Positions 15,910-24,720 of a DNA stretch of 64,000 nucleotides are shown piece by piece. Numbering within the stretch: the stretch's first letter is position 1; each line of letters starts with the position of its first letter. Below the pieces are notes generated by a model that was not told the DNA's origin, searched no databases, and worked only from the letters and a program-made list of their open reading frames with translations. Source of the stretch: Rubrivirga marina (GTDB lineage: Bacteria; Bacteroidota; Rhodothermia; Rhodothermales; Rubricoccaceae); NCBI RefSeq assembly GCF_002283365.1, contig NZ_MQWD01000001.1, forward strand, positions 2,885,749 through 2,949,748, read 5' to 3'. A program made the position numbers and the translations under genes.

Positions 15910-17712
15910 CTACTGACCCGCCGCCGCCTGGTACCGGCCGAAGTAGACGCGGGCCCGCGCCGTGTCTCCCCTTAGGACGAGCAGCCGCGCCCGGTTGAAC
16001 AGCATTTCAGGGGAGTCCGGCGCGACCCGCTCGGCGGCGTCGAGCAGTGCGTCGGCCCCATCCAGGTCGCCTCGCCGCAGGGCAACGGCCGCGAGCGCGT
16101 TGTAGCTGAAGGCGTCGCGGGCGTGCGTCGTGGCGTAGCGGCCGAGGATCGCCGTCTCGTCGTCGTACGCGGGGTTCGCCAGCGCGTAGCTGACGGCCTG
16201 CGCCATCAGCGACTCGTTGAACGGCTGCCAGTGGAGGAGGCCGCCATAGAGCCGGAGGGCCGCGAGCGTGTCGCCCTCGGCGCGCGCCTGCTGCCCCGCG
16301 AGGTCGAGCGCGTTCATGATCGGGAGGTCGTCGAGCGCGACGCGGGCCGCGAGGGCGTCGGCGCCGCCCGCGGCCCGCATTCGCTGCGCCTCGGCCCGGG
16401 CCGCGTCGGCCGCCTGCTCCGGCGTCCGGTCCTTGCGGAACGGGTAGCCGCTCGTCAGCACCGTGAGCTGGAGTCGGGCAACGCCCTCCTCGACGGGGTC
16501 GATCGCGCTCGGCGCGGGGCCGGGGTCCTCCGCCTCGCCAAGCGCGGGGAGCGTCTGGCGGAGCGCGTCGGCGAAGGCGTCGGCGAGGAGGGCGTAGCCG
16601 CGGGCGTTCGGGTGGAGGTGGTCGGCGAAAAGCGTCGCGTCCTCGAGGCCGCCGCCCGCGTCGCGGAAGCGCGCTTGCGCGTCGACGAGCGTGACGTTCG
16701 GGAACGCGTCGGCGAGGCGGCGGACGACATCGTTGAGCGCCTCGGGCGCGCGGAAGCGGAGGCCGTCGGCCTCTTTGGCGTCGAGGAAGGCTGCGCGGGC
16801 CGCGGCCGTGTCACCGGCCGCGAGCAGCCGGCGCCCGCGCTCGTAAGCCTCCGTGGCCTCCGGCTCGTCGCCGAGGGGGGGCTGGTCGGCGAGGTTCGAG
16901 GTGAGCGTCGAGAGGAACACGGGAATGCCGGCCTCGGTGAACGTCTGGAGCGCGTCGCGGAGGTTGGCCTCGTACTGCGCGATCCCGGCCCGGTAGGTCT
17001 CGCTGTCCCGGTCGATGGCCGCCTCTCGGACGACGCGGGCCATCATGGTTCGCGACTCGCCGGCATCGTCTTCGCCGCGCCCGAGAAGCCCGCTGAGGCC
17101 CGCCACCGTCGACCACTGGCCGGCGCGGATCAAGAAGCGCTTGAGCGGGATCGACGTGCCGGTCCACCCCTGCGTCCCGCCCGTGCCGTAGGCGCCGTAG
17201 AACTCGTTCTGCCCGGAGTAGATGACGACGGCGTCAGGGCGGAGCTCGGCGACGGGCTCGGCGAGGGCCCACAGCGTGTAGCTGTTGGTCGCCGTCATCC
17301 CGAGGTTGGCGACCTCGACGGGCTGGCCGGGCAGCATCGCCGCGAGCCGGTCCTCGAGGCGGGCCGGGAAGCCATACGGAAACGTATACGGGAAGCTGGC
17401 CGTGGTCGAGCCGCCGAGGGCGACGACGCGGAGACCGCCCGCCGGTTTGCCGACTAGGAGCGGGTCGAACGCGACGCCGGGGCGGAAGCCTCGGAAAAAC
17501 TGGGCGCCGAAGTCGGGCGAGAGGACGACGGCCTCGGGGTGATCCGGCGCCGGCTGGAACGGCGCCCGCCGTGCCTCGGCGGCGCCCGCCAGCCGCAGTG
17601 CGCCCTCGACCAACAACAGGGCGAAAAGGGGGAGCGCGATGGCGATCGCGCCGAACACGAGCGCCTTCGACCGGGGCAGGGCGACGGGCTCGGGGGGCGG
17701 GGACGTTTGCAC
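15910..17712 (-). CDS. Membrane-anchored SGNH/GDSL hydrolase with C-terminal TPR-like repeats
   Basis: The 600-residue protein starts at GTG. One membrane helix (about 19-38) anchors an SGNH hydrolase domain with catalytic serine in ALGGSTTAS, the block III asparagine in YSGQNEFYG and the D-x-x-H pair in ADHLHPNARGY. The C-terminal 150 residues look like helical TPR repeats (AALRRGDLDGADALLDAAERV). The family removes acyl groups or hydrolyses esters; an activity such as deacetylating a glycan would fit its place in the glucan locus but is not proven. The gene is divergent from lacI across a 60-base gap that carries an operator, and precedes the ThuA/PQQ fusion on the same strand. Confidence 0.82.
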   Translation of the reverse strand: MQTSPPPEPVALPRSKALVFGAIAIALPLFALLLVEGALRLAGAAEARRAPFQPAPDHPEAVVLSPDFGAQFFRGFRPGVAFDPLLVGKPAGGLRVVALGGSTTASFPYTFPYGFPARLEDRLAAMLPGQPVEVANLGMTATNSYTLWALAEPVAELRPDAVVIYSGQNEFYGAYGTGGTQGWTGTSIPLKRFLIRAGQWSTVAGLSGLLGRGEDDAGESRTMMARVVREAAIDRDSETYRAGIAQYEANLRDALQTFTEAGIPVFLSTLTSNLADQPPLGDEPEATEAYERGRRLLAAGDTAAARAAFLDAKEADGLRFRAPEALNDVVRRLADAFPNVTLVDAQARFRDAGGGLEDATLFADHLHPNARGYALLADAFADALRQTLPALGEAEDPGPAPSAIDPVEEGVARLQLTVLTSGYPFRKDRTPEQAADAARAEAQRMRAAGGADALAARVALDDLPIMNALDLAGQQARAEGDTLAALRLYGGLLHWQPFNESLMAQAVSYALANPAYDDETAILGRYATTHARDAFSYNALAAVALRRGDLDGADALLDAAERVAPDSPEMLFNRARLLVLRGDTARARVYFGRYQAAAGQ

Positions 17713-17735
17713 CGGGTGGGGCGGCCGAGTAGCTT

Positions 17736-17749
17736 CGAAAACCTTTTCA
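17736..17749. promoter_or_regulatory. LacI-family operator in the SGNH-lacI divergent promoter
   Basis: CGAAAACCTTTTCA differs from the TGAAAA(S)(S)TTTTCA pattern (S = C or G) by one outer base. It is the only such site in the 60-base gap between the divergent SGNH gene and the lacI gene and could control both, including autoregulation of lacI. Confidence 0.7.
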
Positions 17750-17772
17750 ATCTAGCGAGCCCGCCCTCGGAC

Positions 17773-18771
17773 ATGGTCCCCACGATCCGCGACGTCGCGC
17801 AGCGCGCGGGGGTGTCGATCTCGACCGTCTCCCGGGTCCTCAACAACTCCGCCGCGGTCGACGAGGCCAAGCGGCAGCGTGTCCAAGAGGCGGCCAAGGC
17901 CCTCGGCTACAGCCCCAACCCCGCCGCGCTCAGCCTGCTCGGCCAGAGCACGGGGGGGATCGGTGTGCTCCTGCCCTACATCGCGGGCGACTTCTTCTCG
18001 GAGTTCCTCCACGGCATCGACCGGCTGACGAGTGACAACGGGTACTTCCTCGTCGTGTCGTCGTCGCACCGCAACGTCAAGGAGTTCCGGGCCGTCATCC
18101 AGGGCCTCAACCGCCGCGTCGACGGGCTCATCGTGATGTCGACGGAGGTCCCGGCGCAGACGGTCTGCGGCTGGCTCCCCCCAAACCTGCCGATCGTGTT
18201 CGTCAACACGGAGGTCGACCGTGACGACATCGAGGCGGTCAACTTCGATAACCGCGGCGGGGCGTACCGGCTCACCGAGCACCTGCTGGAGCAGGGGCAC
18301 CGCCGCATCGGGTTCGTCAAGGGGCCCGACGCCTCCTGCGACGCGGACGACCGGTTGGAGGGGTTTCGCGCCGCGCTCCGCGATCACGGGGTCGAACCGA
18401 ACCCCGCACTCGAGGTCGCCGGCGACTTCACGCTCGAGGCTGGCCAGTCGGCCGTCCCAGCCTTCCTGGCGCTCGATCCACGCCCGACCGCCATCTTCGC
18501 CGCCAACGACCTCTCGGCGTACGGCGTCGTCAGCGCGCTCCGCGACGCCGGCCTCGACGTGCCCGGCGACGTAGCCGTCGCCGGCTTCGACGACATCCAG
18601 CTGTCGCGCTTCTCTTCGCCGACGCTGACGACCGTTCACGCCCCGGTCCGCGAGATGGGTCAGAGTGCCATCGAGCGGCTCCTCGCCCAGATCAAGGGGG
18701 CCGGCGGGCGCGACCGCGAGGCGGTCACGCTGGACACCGAGGTCGTCGTCCGCGAATCGACCGCGTCCTAG
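17773..18771 (+). CDS. LacI-family transcriptional repressor of the glucan locus
   Basis: From the ATG the product has 332 residues, the usual LacI size. The N-terminal helix-turn-helix reads TIRDVAQRAGVSISTVSRVLNN, with the hinge helix region at NPAALSLLGQST, and the remainder is a periplasmic-binding-protein-like ligand domain (GIGVLLPYIAGDFFSEFLHGI, IVFVNTEVDRDDIEAVNFDN, PTAIFAANDLSAYGVVSAL, DVAVAGFDDIQLSRFSSPTLTTV). It would bind a sugar, probably a glucan breakdown product, and release DNA. It is flanked on both sides by 14-base palindromes at its own promoter and at the GH3, ThuA/PQQ and CBM-protein genes. A longer frame upstream is rejected because the family starts at this ATG. Confidence 0.93.
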   Translation: MVPTIRDVAQRAGVSISTVSRVLNNSAAVDEAKRQRVQEAAKALGYSPNPAALSLLGQSTGGIGVLLPYIAGDFFSEFLHGIDRLTSDNGYFLVVSSSHRNVKEFRAVIQGLNRRVDGLIVMSTEVPAQTVCGWLPPNLPIVFVNTEVDRDDIEAVNFDNRGGAYRLTEHLLEQGHRRIGFVKGPDASCDADDRLEGFRAALRDHGVEPNPALEVAGDFTLEAGQSAVPAFLALDPRPTAIFAANDLSAYGVVSALRDAGLDVPGDVAVAGFDDIQLSRFSSPTLTTVHAPVREMGQSAIERLLAQIKGAGGRDREAVTLDTEVVVRESTAS

Positions 18772-18796
18772 TTCCGCACGGCGGTTCTGCCGTCGC

Positions 18797-18802
18797 TATT
18801 CT
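18797..18802 (+). promoter_or_regulatory. Possible -10 element, GH3 gene, implying a leaderless transcript
   Basis: TATTCT is followed by six bases and the GH3 ATG, so transcription would begin at or next to the start codon. No -35 box is evident. The same spacing is seen before the ThuA/PQQ gene. Confidence 0.35.
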
Positions 18803-18808
18803 CTGGCT

Positions 18809-21085
18809 ATGAAAACCTTTTCAGGCTCCCGGCTCGCCGCCCGATTCGGGCTCGCCCTCGTGATCCTCTGGACCGTCCCGACCGCCCTCGCCCAGTCCCG
18901 CGCCGAGGTCGACGCGCGTGTCGAGGAGATCCTCGCCGGCATGACGGTGGAGCAGAAGGTGGGGGAGATGACGCAGCTCACGCTCCAGGCCGTCTCCGCC
19001 ACCGCCGCCACCGACGAGACGACGCAGCACGCGCTCGACCTCGACAAGCTCCGCGAGGCCGTGGTCGAGCGGCACGTCGGGTCGCTCCTCAACGTGTGGG
19101 ACGTGGCGTTCACGCCGGAGTATTGGGCCGAGGTCATTACCCAGATCCAGGACCTCGCCGCCGAGCGTGAGACCGGTGTCCCGGTTCTCTACGGGATCGA
19201 CGCCGTCCACGGTCACCACTACATGCAGGGGGCGACGGTCTTCCCGCACAACCTCGCGCTGGCGGCCACCTTCGAGCCCGACCTCGCCCGCGCCGCCGGC
19301 CGGGCGACGGCCGTCGAGATGCGGGCGAGCGGCATCCCGTGGAACTTCTCCCCGGTGTTCGACCTCGGGCGGCAACCGCTGTGGAGCCGCTTTTTCGAGA
19401 CGTTCGGCGAGGACGTCCACCTCGTGACCGAGATGGGCGTGGCGACCGTCGAGGGGCTGCAAGGCGACGACGTCGGCGCGCCGGGTCACGTGGCGGCGAG
19501 CGGCAAGCATTTCTACGGCTACAGCACGCCCACCTCGGGGAAAGACCGGACCCCCGCCTGGATCCCCGACCACGTCCAGCGGGAGTACTACCTCGAGCCG
19601 TTCCGCGCCGCCATCGAGCGGGCCGACCTCCGCACGCTCATGGTCAACTCGGGATCGATCAACGGCGTCCCGGTCCACGGCGACGCAGCGATTCTGACGG
19701 ACCTGCTCCGGCAGGAGATGGGCTTCGAGGGCGTCGTCGTGACCGACTGGGCCGACATCGACAAGCTGGTGAACCACCACCGCGTTGCGGCCGACCAGCG
19801 GGAGGCCACGCGGATGGCGGTGATGGCCGGCATCGACCTCGCGATGGTGCCCTACGACTACGCGTTCACCGATCACCTGATCGCGCTCGTGGAGGACGGC
19901 GAGGTCCCGGAGAGCCGCCTCGACGAGTCGGTCCGCCGGATCCTCCGCCTCAAGCTCGACCTTGGACTGTTCGACGACCCGTACCCGGCCCAGGACCTCG
20001 TGGAGGAGATCGGGAGTCCGGCGCACCGGGCGGCCAGTCGCCGTGCGGCCGAGGAGGCCATCACGCTCCTCGAGAACGACGGGACGCTCCCGATCGCCCG
20101 CGGCGCGCGCGTCCTCGTGACCGGCCCCGCGGCCGACGACGCCGTCATCCAGCACGGCTCGTGGACGTACTCCTGGCAGGGCACGGTCCGCGGGATGTAC
20201 CCCGACACGGCGCGGACCGTCCTCACCTCGATCCGCGACCTCGCGGGCGACGACAACGTGACGTTCGTCCCGGGCGCCACGCTCACCGAGGCGGGCGACC
20301 TCGGCGCCGCCGCGGAGGCGGCCCGCGCGGCGGACGTGGCCGTCGTGGTCCTCGGCGAGTGGCCGACGACGGAGCAGCCCGGCGACATCGAGACGCTCGA
20401 CATGCCGGCGGCGCAGATCGCCCTGGCCGAGGCCGTCATCGAGACCGGCACGCCGACCGTGGTCGTGCTCCTCGAAAACCGCCCGCTCATCGTCCGCGCC
20501 ATCGCGGAGCGCGCGGCGGCGGTCGTTATGGGGTACCAGACCGGCCCGTACGCGGGCGACGCCATCGCCGGCGTGCTGTTCGGCGAGGTCAACCCGAGCG
20601 GCCGGCTGCCGTTCACCTACCCGCGTTTCGCCAACTCGCTGGCGACCTACGACCACACGCAGAGCGAGGAGACGGGCCCGCACGGGTTCAATCCGCAGTG
20701 GCCGTTCGGGCACGGCCTTTCGTACACGACGTTCGAGACGAGCAACCTCCGCCTCGGTCGCGAGACGGCCACGGCTGCCGACGCGGTCGAGGTGTCGGTC
20801 GACGTGGCGAACACGGGTGATCGCGAGGGCGACGAGGTCGTGATGGTGTTCGTCCGCGACCTCGTGGCGTCGATCGAGCCGGCGGTGCGGCGCCTCCGGG
20901 CGTTCGAAAAGGTCACGCTGGCGCCGGGCGAGCAGCGGACGGTCTCGTTCTCGATCCCGGTGCAGGACCTCGCCTTCGTCGACCGGACCGGCGAGTGGGT
21001 CGTCGAGGCCGGCACATTCGAGGTGCAGGTGGGCGACGAAACGGCGAGCTTCGAGGTGACCTCGTCCGCCTCCGGCACCCGCTAG
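18809..21085 (+). CDS. GH3 beta-glucosidase (secreted)
   Basis: The 758-residue product begins MKTFSGSRLAARFG and has a signal peptide ending near TALAQ. The GH3 N-terminal barrel contains the nucleophile D313 in VVVTDWADID and the substrate-binding YGIDAVHGHHYMQGATVFPHN segment. The alpha/beta domain (PAADDAVIQHGSWTYSWQG, VVVLGEWPTTEQPGD) and the C-terminal FnIII-like domain follow. The length and order match full-size GH3 beta-glucosidases. It would split beta-glucan oligosaccharides to glucose in the periplasm; no T9SS sorting domain is present. The start codon lies on the edge of a LacI-type operator, whose bases encode MKTFS. The GH5 gene starts two bases after its stop. Confidence 0.93.
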   Translation: MKTFSGSRLAARFGLALVILWTVPTALAQSRAEVDARVEEILAGMTVEQKVGEMTQLTLQAVSATAATDETTQHALDLDKLREAVVERHVGSLLNVWDVAFTPEYWAEVITQIQDLAAERETGVPVLYGIDAVHGHHYMQGATVFPHNLALAATFEPDLARAAGRATAVEMRASGIPWNFSPVFDLGRQPLWSRFFETFGEDVHLVTEMGVATVEGLQGDDVGAPGHVAASGKHFYGYSTPTSGKDRTPAWIPDHVQREYYLEPFRAAIERADLRTLMVNSGSINGVPVHGDAAILTDLLRQEMGFEGVVVTDWADIDKLVNHHRVAADQREATRMAVMAGIDLAMVPYDYAFTDHLIALVEDGEVPESRLDESVRRILRLKLDLGLFDDPYPAQDLVEEIGSPAHRAASRRAAEEAITLLENDGTLPIARGARVLVTGPAADDAVIQHGSWTYSWQGTVRGMYPDTARTVLTSIRDLAGDDNVTFVPGATLTEAGDLGAAAEAARAADVAVVVLGEWPTTEQPGDIETLDMPAAQIALAEAVIETGTPTVVVLLENRPLIVRAIAERAAAVVMGYQTGPYAGDAIAGVLFGEVNPSGRLPFTYPRFANSLATYDHTQSEETGPHGFNPQWPFGHGLSYTTFETSNLRLGRETATAADAVEVSVDVANTGDREGDEVVMVFVRDLVASIEPAVRRLRAFEKVTLAPGEQRTVSFSIPVQDLAFVDRTGEWVVEAGTFEVQVGDETASFEVTSSASGTR
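18810..18823. promoter_or_regulatory. LacI-family operator overlapping the GH3 start codon
   Basis: TGAAAACCTTTTCA (palindromic except for the central pair) begins at the second base of the GH3 ATG and continues through codon 5. Bound repressor would sit on the likely transcription start. Confidence 0.75.
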
Positions 21086-21087
21086 CG

Positions 21088-22767
21088 ATGCGCCCACCGC
21101 TCCTCCTCCTGGCCCTGCTCGCCTCGGTCGCCGTATCGGCGCAGCCGGAGGGCGAGGGCTACTACCACACCCGCGGCACGCGCCTCGTCAGCCCCGACGG
21201 GCAGCCCGACGTGCTCCGGGGGATCGGCCTCGGCGGCTGGCTCATGCCCGAGGGCTACATGGTCCGCGTCCCGGGCCACGGCTCGCCGACGACGATTCGC
21301 CAGCAGGCCGTCGAGGTGGCGGGGGAGGAGGGCGCCGACCGCTACTTCGAGGCCTTTCGCGCCAACTACGTACGGGAGGAGGACATCCAGAAGATCGCCG
21401 AGTGGGGCTACGACCACGTCCGCCTGCCCTTCCACTACAAGGTGCTCTGGGACGAGGAGGCCGGGGCCTTCGATGAGGACGGGTTCGCGCTGGTCGATGC
21501 GTTCCTCGAATGGTGCCGCGAGGCCGGGCTGCCGGTCATCTTCGACATGCACGCGGCGCCGGGCGGCCAGAGCGAGCACAACATCGCCGACGCCCACGGG
21601 ACGGCGGAGCTGTGGGTCGGGCCGAACGCCGCAGTGAACCAGGCGCTCACGATCCGGATCTGGGAGGAGATCGCCCGCCGCTACCGCGACGACCGGCTCG
21701 TCATCGGCTACGACATCATCAACGAGCCCGTCCTGCCGGAGGGCGTGACGCGGGCCGAGCTGCGCGACTTCTACGTGCGCTCCCGCGACGCCATCCGCGC
21801 CATCGACCCGCACCACGTCCTCTTTATCGAGGGGGACTTCTTCGCCAACTTCTTCGACGGGCTCACGCCGGCGTTCGACGACAACATGGTGTGGGCCTTC
21901 CACAAGTACTGGAGCCCGACCGACCCGGCCGACATGACGCGGTTCGTCGAGCTCCGCGACTCGACCGGCGTGCCGCTCTGGCTGGGCGAGACGGGCGAGA
22001 ACTCGAACGACTGGTTCCACGAGGTCGCGACGTGGGCCGTCGAGAACGGGATCGGGTGGAACTGGTGGACCCACAAGAAGATCGAGACGGTCACGAGCCC
22101 GCTCTCGGCCCCGATGCAGCCCGGCTACCGCGACCTCGTGGCCTACTGGCGCGGCGAGGCACCGAAGCCCGACCGCGAGACGGCCGAGGCGGCCCTCCTC
22201 GCCCAGGCCGCCGCGCTCCACATCGACTCGACGGCGTTCCGCCCCGACGTGCTGTGGTCGCTGTTCGACCCGGCGTGGGCCACGTTGGCGGTCCCCTTCA
22301 AGCCCCACACGCTCCCGGGTACGCTCGACGCCGTCGACTACGACCTGGGCGCCGACGGGGTCGGGTACCACGACACGCGCTCGAAGAACGAGCAGGGGAC
22401 GCCCGGCCTCGCCAACGAGGGCGGCGTCTACCGCAATGACGGCGTCGACATCGCCGCGAACGAGCGTGGGGGCCCGGCCTACCGCGTCGGGTGGACCGAG
22501 GCGGGCGAGTGGCTCCAGTACACGGTCCGCGTGCCCGCGGGCGGGACGTTCGCCGCCTCCGCCACGGTGACCGGCGGCGCCGGGCAACTGGCCCTCGAGG
22601 TCGACGGTGAGTCGTGGGGCGAGGCCGCCGTGCCCGCCTCGGGCGGGACGTGGGCCGAGGTCGACCTCGGCACGCACACGCTCAGCGCCGGTCCCCACGT
22701 CCTCCGCGTCCGGATCCGCGAGGGCGGGTTCGACGTCGGCCGCCTGACGTTCGACTCTACCGATTGA
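21088..22767 (+). CDS. GH5 family glucanase with C-terminal CBM6 (no sorting domain)
   Basis: The product has 559 residues with a signal peptide (cleavage near VSAQ). The GH5 barrel carries the acid/base E213 in IINEP and the nucleophile E301 in LWLGETGEN; GIGLGGWLMPEGYM near the N-terminus and WNWWTHKKIET resemble the glucan 1,3-beta-glucosidase and endoglucanase subfamilies. The last 130 residues look like a CBM6 module (GGVYRNDGVDIAANERGG, GWTEAGEWLQYTVRV). It ends directly after the module, unlike its paralogue at 36037, which adds a T9SS domain, so the two may act in different compartments. It is the second gene of the operon GH3-GH5-GH16. Confidence 0.9.
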   Translation: MRPPLLLLALLASVAVSAQPEGEGYYHTRGTRLVSPDGQPDVLRGIGLGGWLMPEGYMVRVPGHGSPTTIRQQAVEVAGEEGADRYFEAFRANYVREEDIQKIAEWGYDHVRLPFHYKVLWDEEAGAFDEDGFALVDAFLEWCREAGLPVIFDMHAAPGGQSEHNIADAHGTAELWVGPNAAVNQALTIRIWEEIARRYRDDRLVIGYDIINEPVLPEGVTRAELRDFYVRSRDAIRAIDPHHVLFIEGDFFANFFDGLTPAFDDNMVWAFHKYWSPTDPADMTRFVELRDSTGVPLWLGETGENSNDWFHEVATWAVENGIGWNWWTHKKIETVTSPLSAPMQPGYRDLVAYWRGEAPKPDRETAEAALLAQAAALHIDSTAFRPDVLWSLFDPAWATLAVPFKPHTLPGTLDAVDYDLGADGVGYHDTRSKNEQGTPGLANEGGVYRNDGVDIAANERGGPAYRVGWTEAGEWLQYTVRVPAGGTFAASATVTGGAGQLALEVDGESWGEAAVPASGGTWAEVDLGTHTLSAGPHVLRVRIREGGFDVGRLTFDSTD

Positions 22768-22778
22768 CTCCAGCTGCC

Positions 22779-24611
22779 ATGCTCCGACTGCTCTTCCTCG
22801 CGTTACTCCTCGGGAGCGCTTCCGTTCACGCCCAGGACTGGCAGCTCGTCTGGTCCGACGAGTTCGACGTCGACGGCGCGCCCGACCCGGCCAACTGGAA
22901 CTACGACATCGGGGGCCACGGCTGGGGCAACGCCGAGCGCCAGTTCTACACCGACCGGACCGACAACGCGCGCGTCGAGGACGGCGTGCTGGTGATCGAG
23001 GCGCGAGAGGAGGAGTACGAGGGCAACGACTACACGTCGGCCCGGCTCGTCACGCGGGGCACGGCAGCGTGGACGTACGGCCGGATCGAGGCGCGGATCA
23101 AGCTCCCGTTCGGGCAGGGCATCTGGCCGGCGTTCTGGATGCTCCCGACGGACTCGCCCTACGGCGGCTGGCCGGTCGGCGGCGAGATCGACATCATGGA
23201 GTACCTCGGCCACGAGACGAGTAGGGTCCACGGCACGCTCCACTACGGCGGCGGCTCGATCGGCCACCGGTACACCGGAACGTCCTATGACCTCCCGGAA
23301 GGGAGCTTCGACGAGGACTTCCACACGTTCGCGATCGAGTGGGAGCCGCGGCGGATCCGGTGGTACGTCGACGGCGAGCTCTACCAGACGCAGATCAGCT
23401 GGACGTCGGCCGGGGGACCGTACCCGGCGCCGTTCGACAGCCCGTTCCACCTGCTCCTCAACGTCGCCGTCGGCGGCCAGTGGCCCGGCTACCCCGACGA
23501 GACGACCACCTTCCCGCAGCGGATGGAGGTCGACTACGTCCGGGTGTATCAGGACGCCGAGGCGTACCCCGAGGTGGGTCTGGCCGACCCCTCAGGCGGT
23601 GGGACGGTCGAGGCCGGCGCGACGCTCACGCTGGAGGCGACGGCCGAGGACAACGACCCGATCGAGGAGGTGCGCTTTCTCCAGGGCGACGGGGTCCTCG
23701 GCGCCGACATCTTCGCGCCGTACGGTCTGACGGTCGAGGGCGTCGTGGACGGGTGCTACGCGCTCTCGGCGCAGGCGACCGACGCCGTCGGGTACACGGG
23801 CCGCAGCGAGCCGGTCGACCTCGTGGTCGGGGAGGGGTGCCCGGACGGCACCGCGTGGCCCTACCTCATGCGGCCGGCCGAGGTCCCCGGCGTGGTCCAG
23901 GCCGAGTACTTCGACCTCGGCGGGGCCGACGTGGCCTACCGCGACTTCTCCTCCGCCAACACTGGCGAGGGAATCCGCCTCGGGGAGGGCGTCGACCTCC
24001 GGCCGTCGAAGGACGACGGCGGCGGGCACGACCTCACCGACGTCTCCGCCCGCGAGTGGGTGACGTACACGATCGACGTGGCCGAGGCGGGCCGGTACCG
24101 GGTCCAGGCTCGGATGGCCTCCGGCGTCGGCGGCACGGTCCGGCTGTCGCTCGACGGCGACGACTTGACCGAGGACATCGCGCTGCCCCCGACCGGCGGC
24201 GACATCACGTATCGCAATGAGGTCATCGCGGAGGTCGAGTTGCCCGCGGGCCGCCACGTTTTCCGGGTCGACTTCCGGAGCGGCGGCCTCTCGATCAACA
24301 ACTTCCGGTTCAACTACCTCGGAGGCGTGGCCGTCGAGGACGACGCGCCGGGCGGCCTGGGACTCCGAGTCGCGCCCACGCCCGCCGCAGGCCGCGCGCG
24401 TATCGCCTTCGAGCTTCCGACCTCGGGCCCGGTCTTGGTCCGTGTCCTCGACGCTCTCGGCCGGGAGGTCCGGCGCGTGATGGCCGAGGATCTTGCGGCC
24501 GGCGACCACGCTACCGAGGTCGACCTATCGGGGCTCGCGCCCGGCGTCTACACCGTGACGCTGGCCGCGGGCCGAGACCTGCGGTCCGCACCGCTGGTCG
24601 TCGTTCGGTGA
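22779..24611 (+). CDS. GH16 laminarinase-like endo-beta-1,3-glucanase with CBM6 and T9SS sorting domain
   Basis: The 610-residue product has a signal peptide (SVHAQ). The GH16 jelly roll (about 20-265) shows the catalytic EIDIME signature: nucleophile E136, D138 and acid/base E141. The extra methionine gives the beta-bulge form typical of laminarinases. An Ig-like domain (about 270-350, ATAEDNDPIEEVRF), a CBM6 module (about 375-515, GVVQAEYFDLGG, REWVTYTIDVAEAGRYRVQ) and a T9SS C-terminal domain (about 530-610) follow. It should be secreted to the cell surface and cut laminarin or a related beta-1,3-glucan internally. The gene follows GH5 with an 11-base gap. Specificity for beta-1,3 over mixed-linkage glucan is an inference. 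Confidence 0.92.
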   Translation: MLRLLFLALLLGSASVHAQDWQLVWSDEFDVDGAPDPANWNYDIGGHGWGNAERQFYTDRTDNARVEDGVLVIEAREEEYEGNDYTSARLVTRGTAAWTYGRIEARIKLPFGQGIWPAFWMLPTDSPYGGWPVGGEIDIMEYLGHETSRVHGTLHYGGGSIGHRYTGTSYDLPEGSFDEDFHTFAIEWEPRRIRWYVDGELYQTQISWTSAGGPYPAPFDSPFHLLLNVAVGGQWPGYPDETTTFPQRMEVDYVRVYQDAEAYPEVGLADPSGGGTVEAGATLTLEATAEDNDPIEEVRFLQGDGVLGADIFAPYGLTVEGVVDGCYALSAQATDAVGYTGRSEPVDLVVGEGCPDGTAWPYLMRPAEVPGVVQAEYFDLGGADVAYRDFSSANTGEGIRLGEGVDLRPSKDDGGGHDLTDVSAREWVTYTIDVAEAGRYRVQARMASGVGGTVRLSLDGDDLTEDIALPPTGGDITYRNEVIAEVELPAGRHVFRVDFRSGGLSINNFRFNYLGGVAVEDDAPGGLGLRVAPTPAAGRARIAFELPTSGPVLVRVLDALGREVRRVMAEDLAAGDHATEVDLSGLAPGVYTVTLAAGRDLRSAPLVVVR

Positions 24612-24626
24612 GCCGTGAAGGGGTCA

Positions 24627-24638
24627 TGAAACGTTTCA
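24627..24638. promoter_or_regulatory. Shortened palindrome TGAAACGTTTCA
   Basis: A perfect 12-base palindrome with a central CG, one base shorter per half than the 14-base operators. It may bind the same LacI protein weakly or another LacI-family regulator. Confidence 0.45.
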
Positions 24639-24706
24639 ACTTGGAAGCGCTTCAGGGGCTCCTCGGATCGCCTTGCAGAGTGGCCGGATTGACGTACCTT
24701 CCGTCC

Positions 24707-24720
24707 TGAAAAGGTTTTCA
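24707..24720. promoter_or_regulatory. LacI-family operator upstream of the CBM-protein/TonB receptor genes
   Basis: TGAAAAGGTTTTCA, extended by one matching base on each side to CTGAAAAGGTTTTCAG, is the reverse-complement form of the GH3 operator. It lies 76 bases before the ATG at 24797. Confidence 0.75.

Noticed and set aside
18821-21097. 758-codon minus-strand frame opposite the GH3 gene
   Set aside because: The plus-strand product has all GH3 motifs; the antisense product is D/R/V/G-rich without structure.
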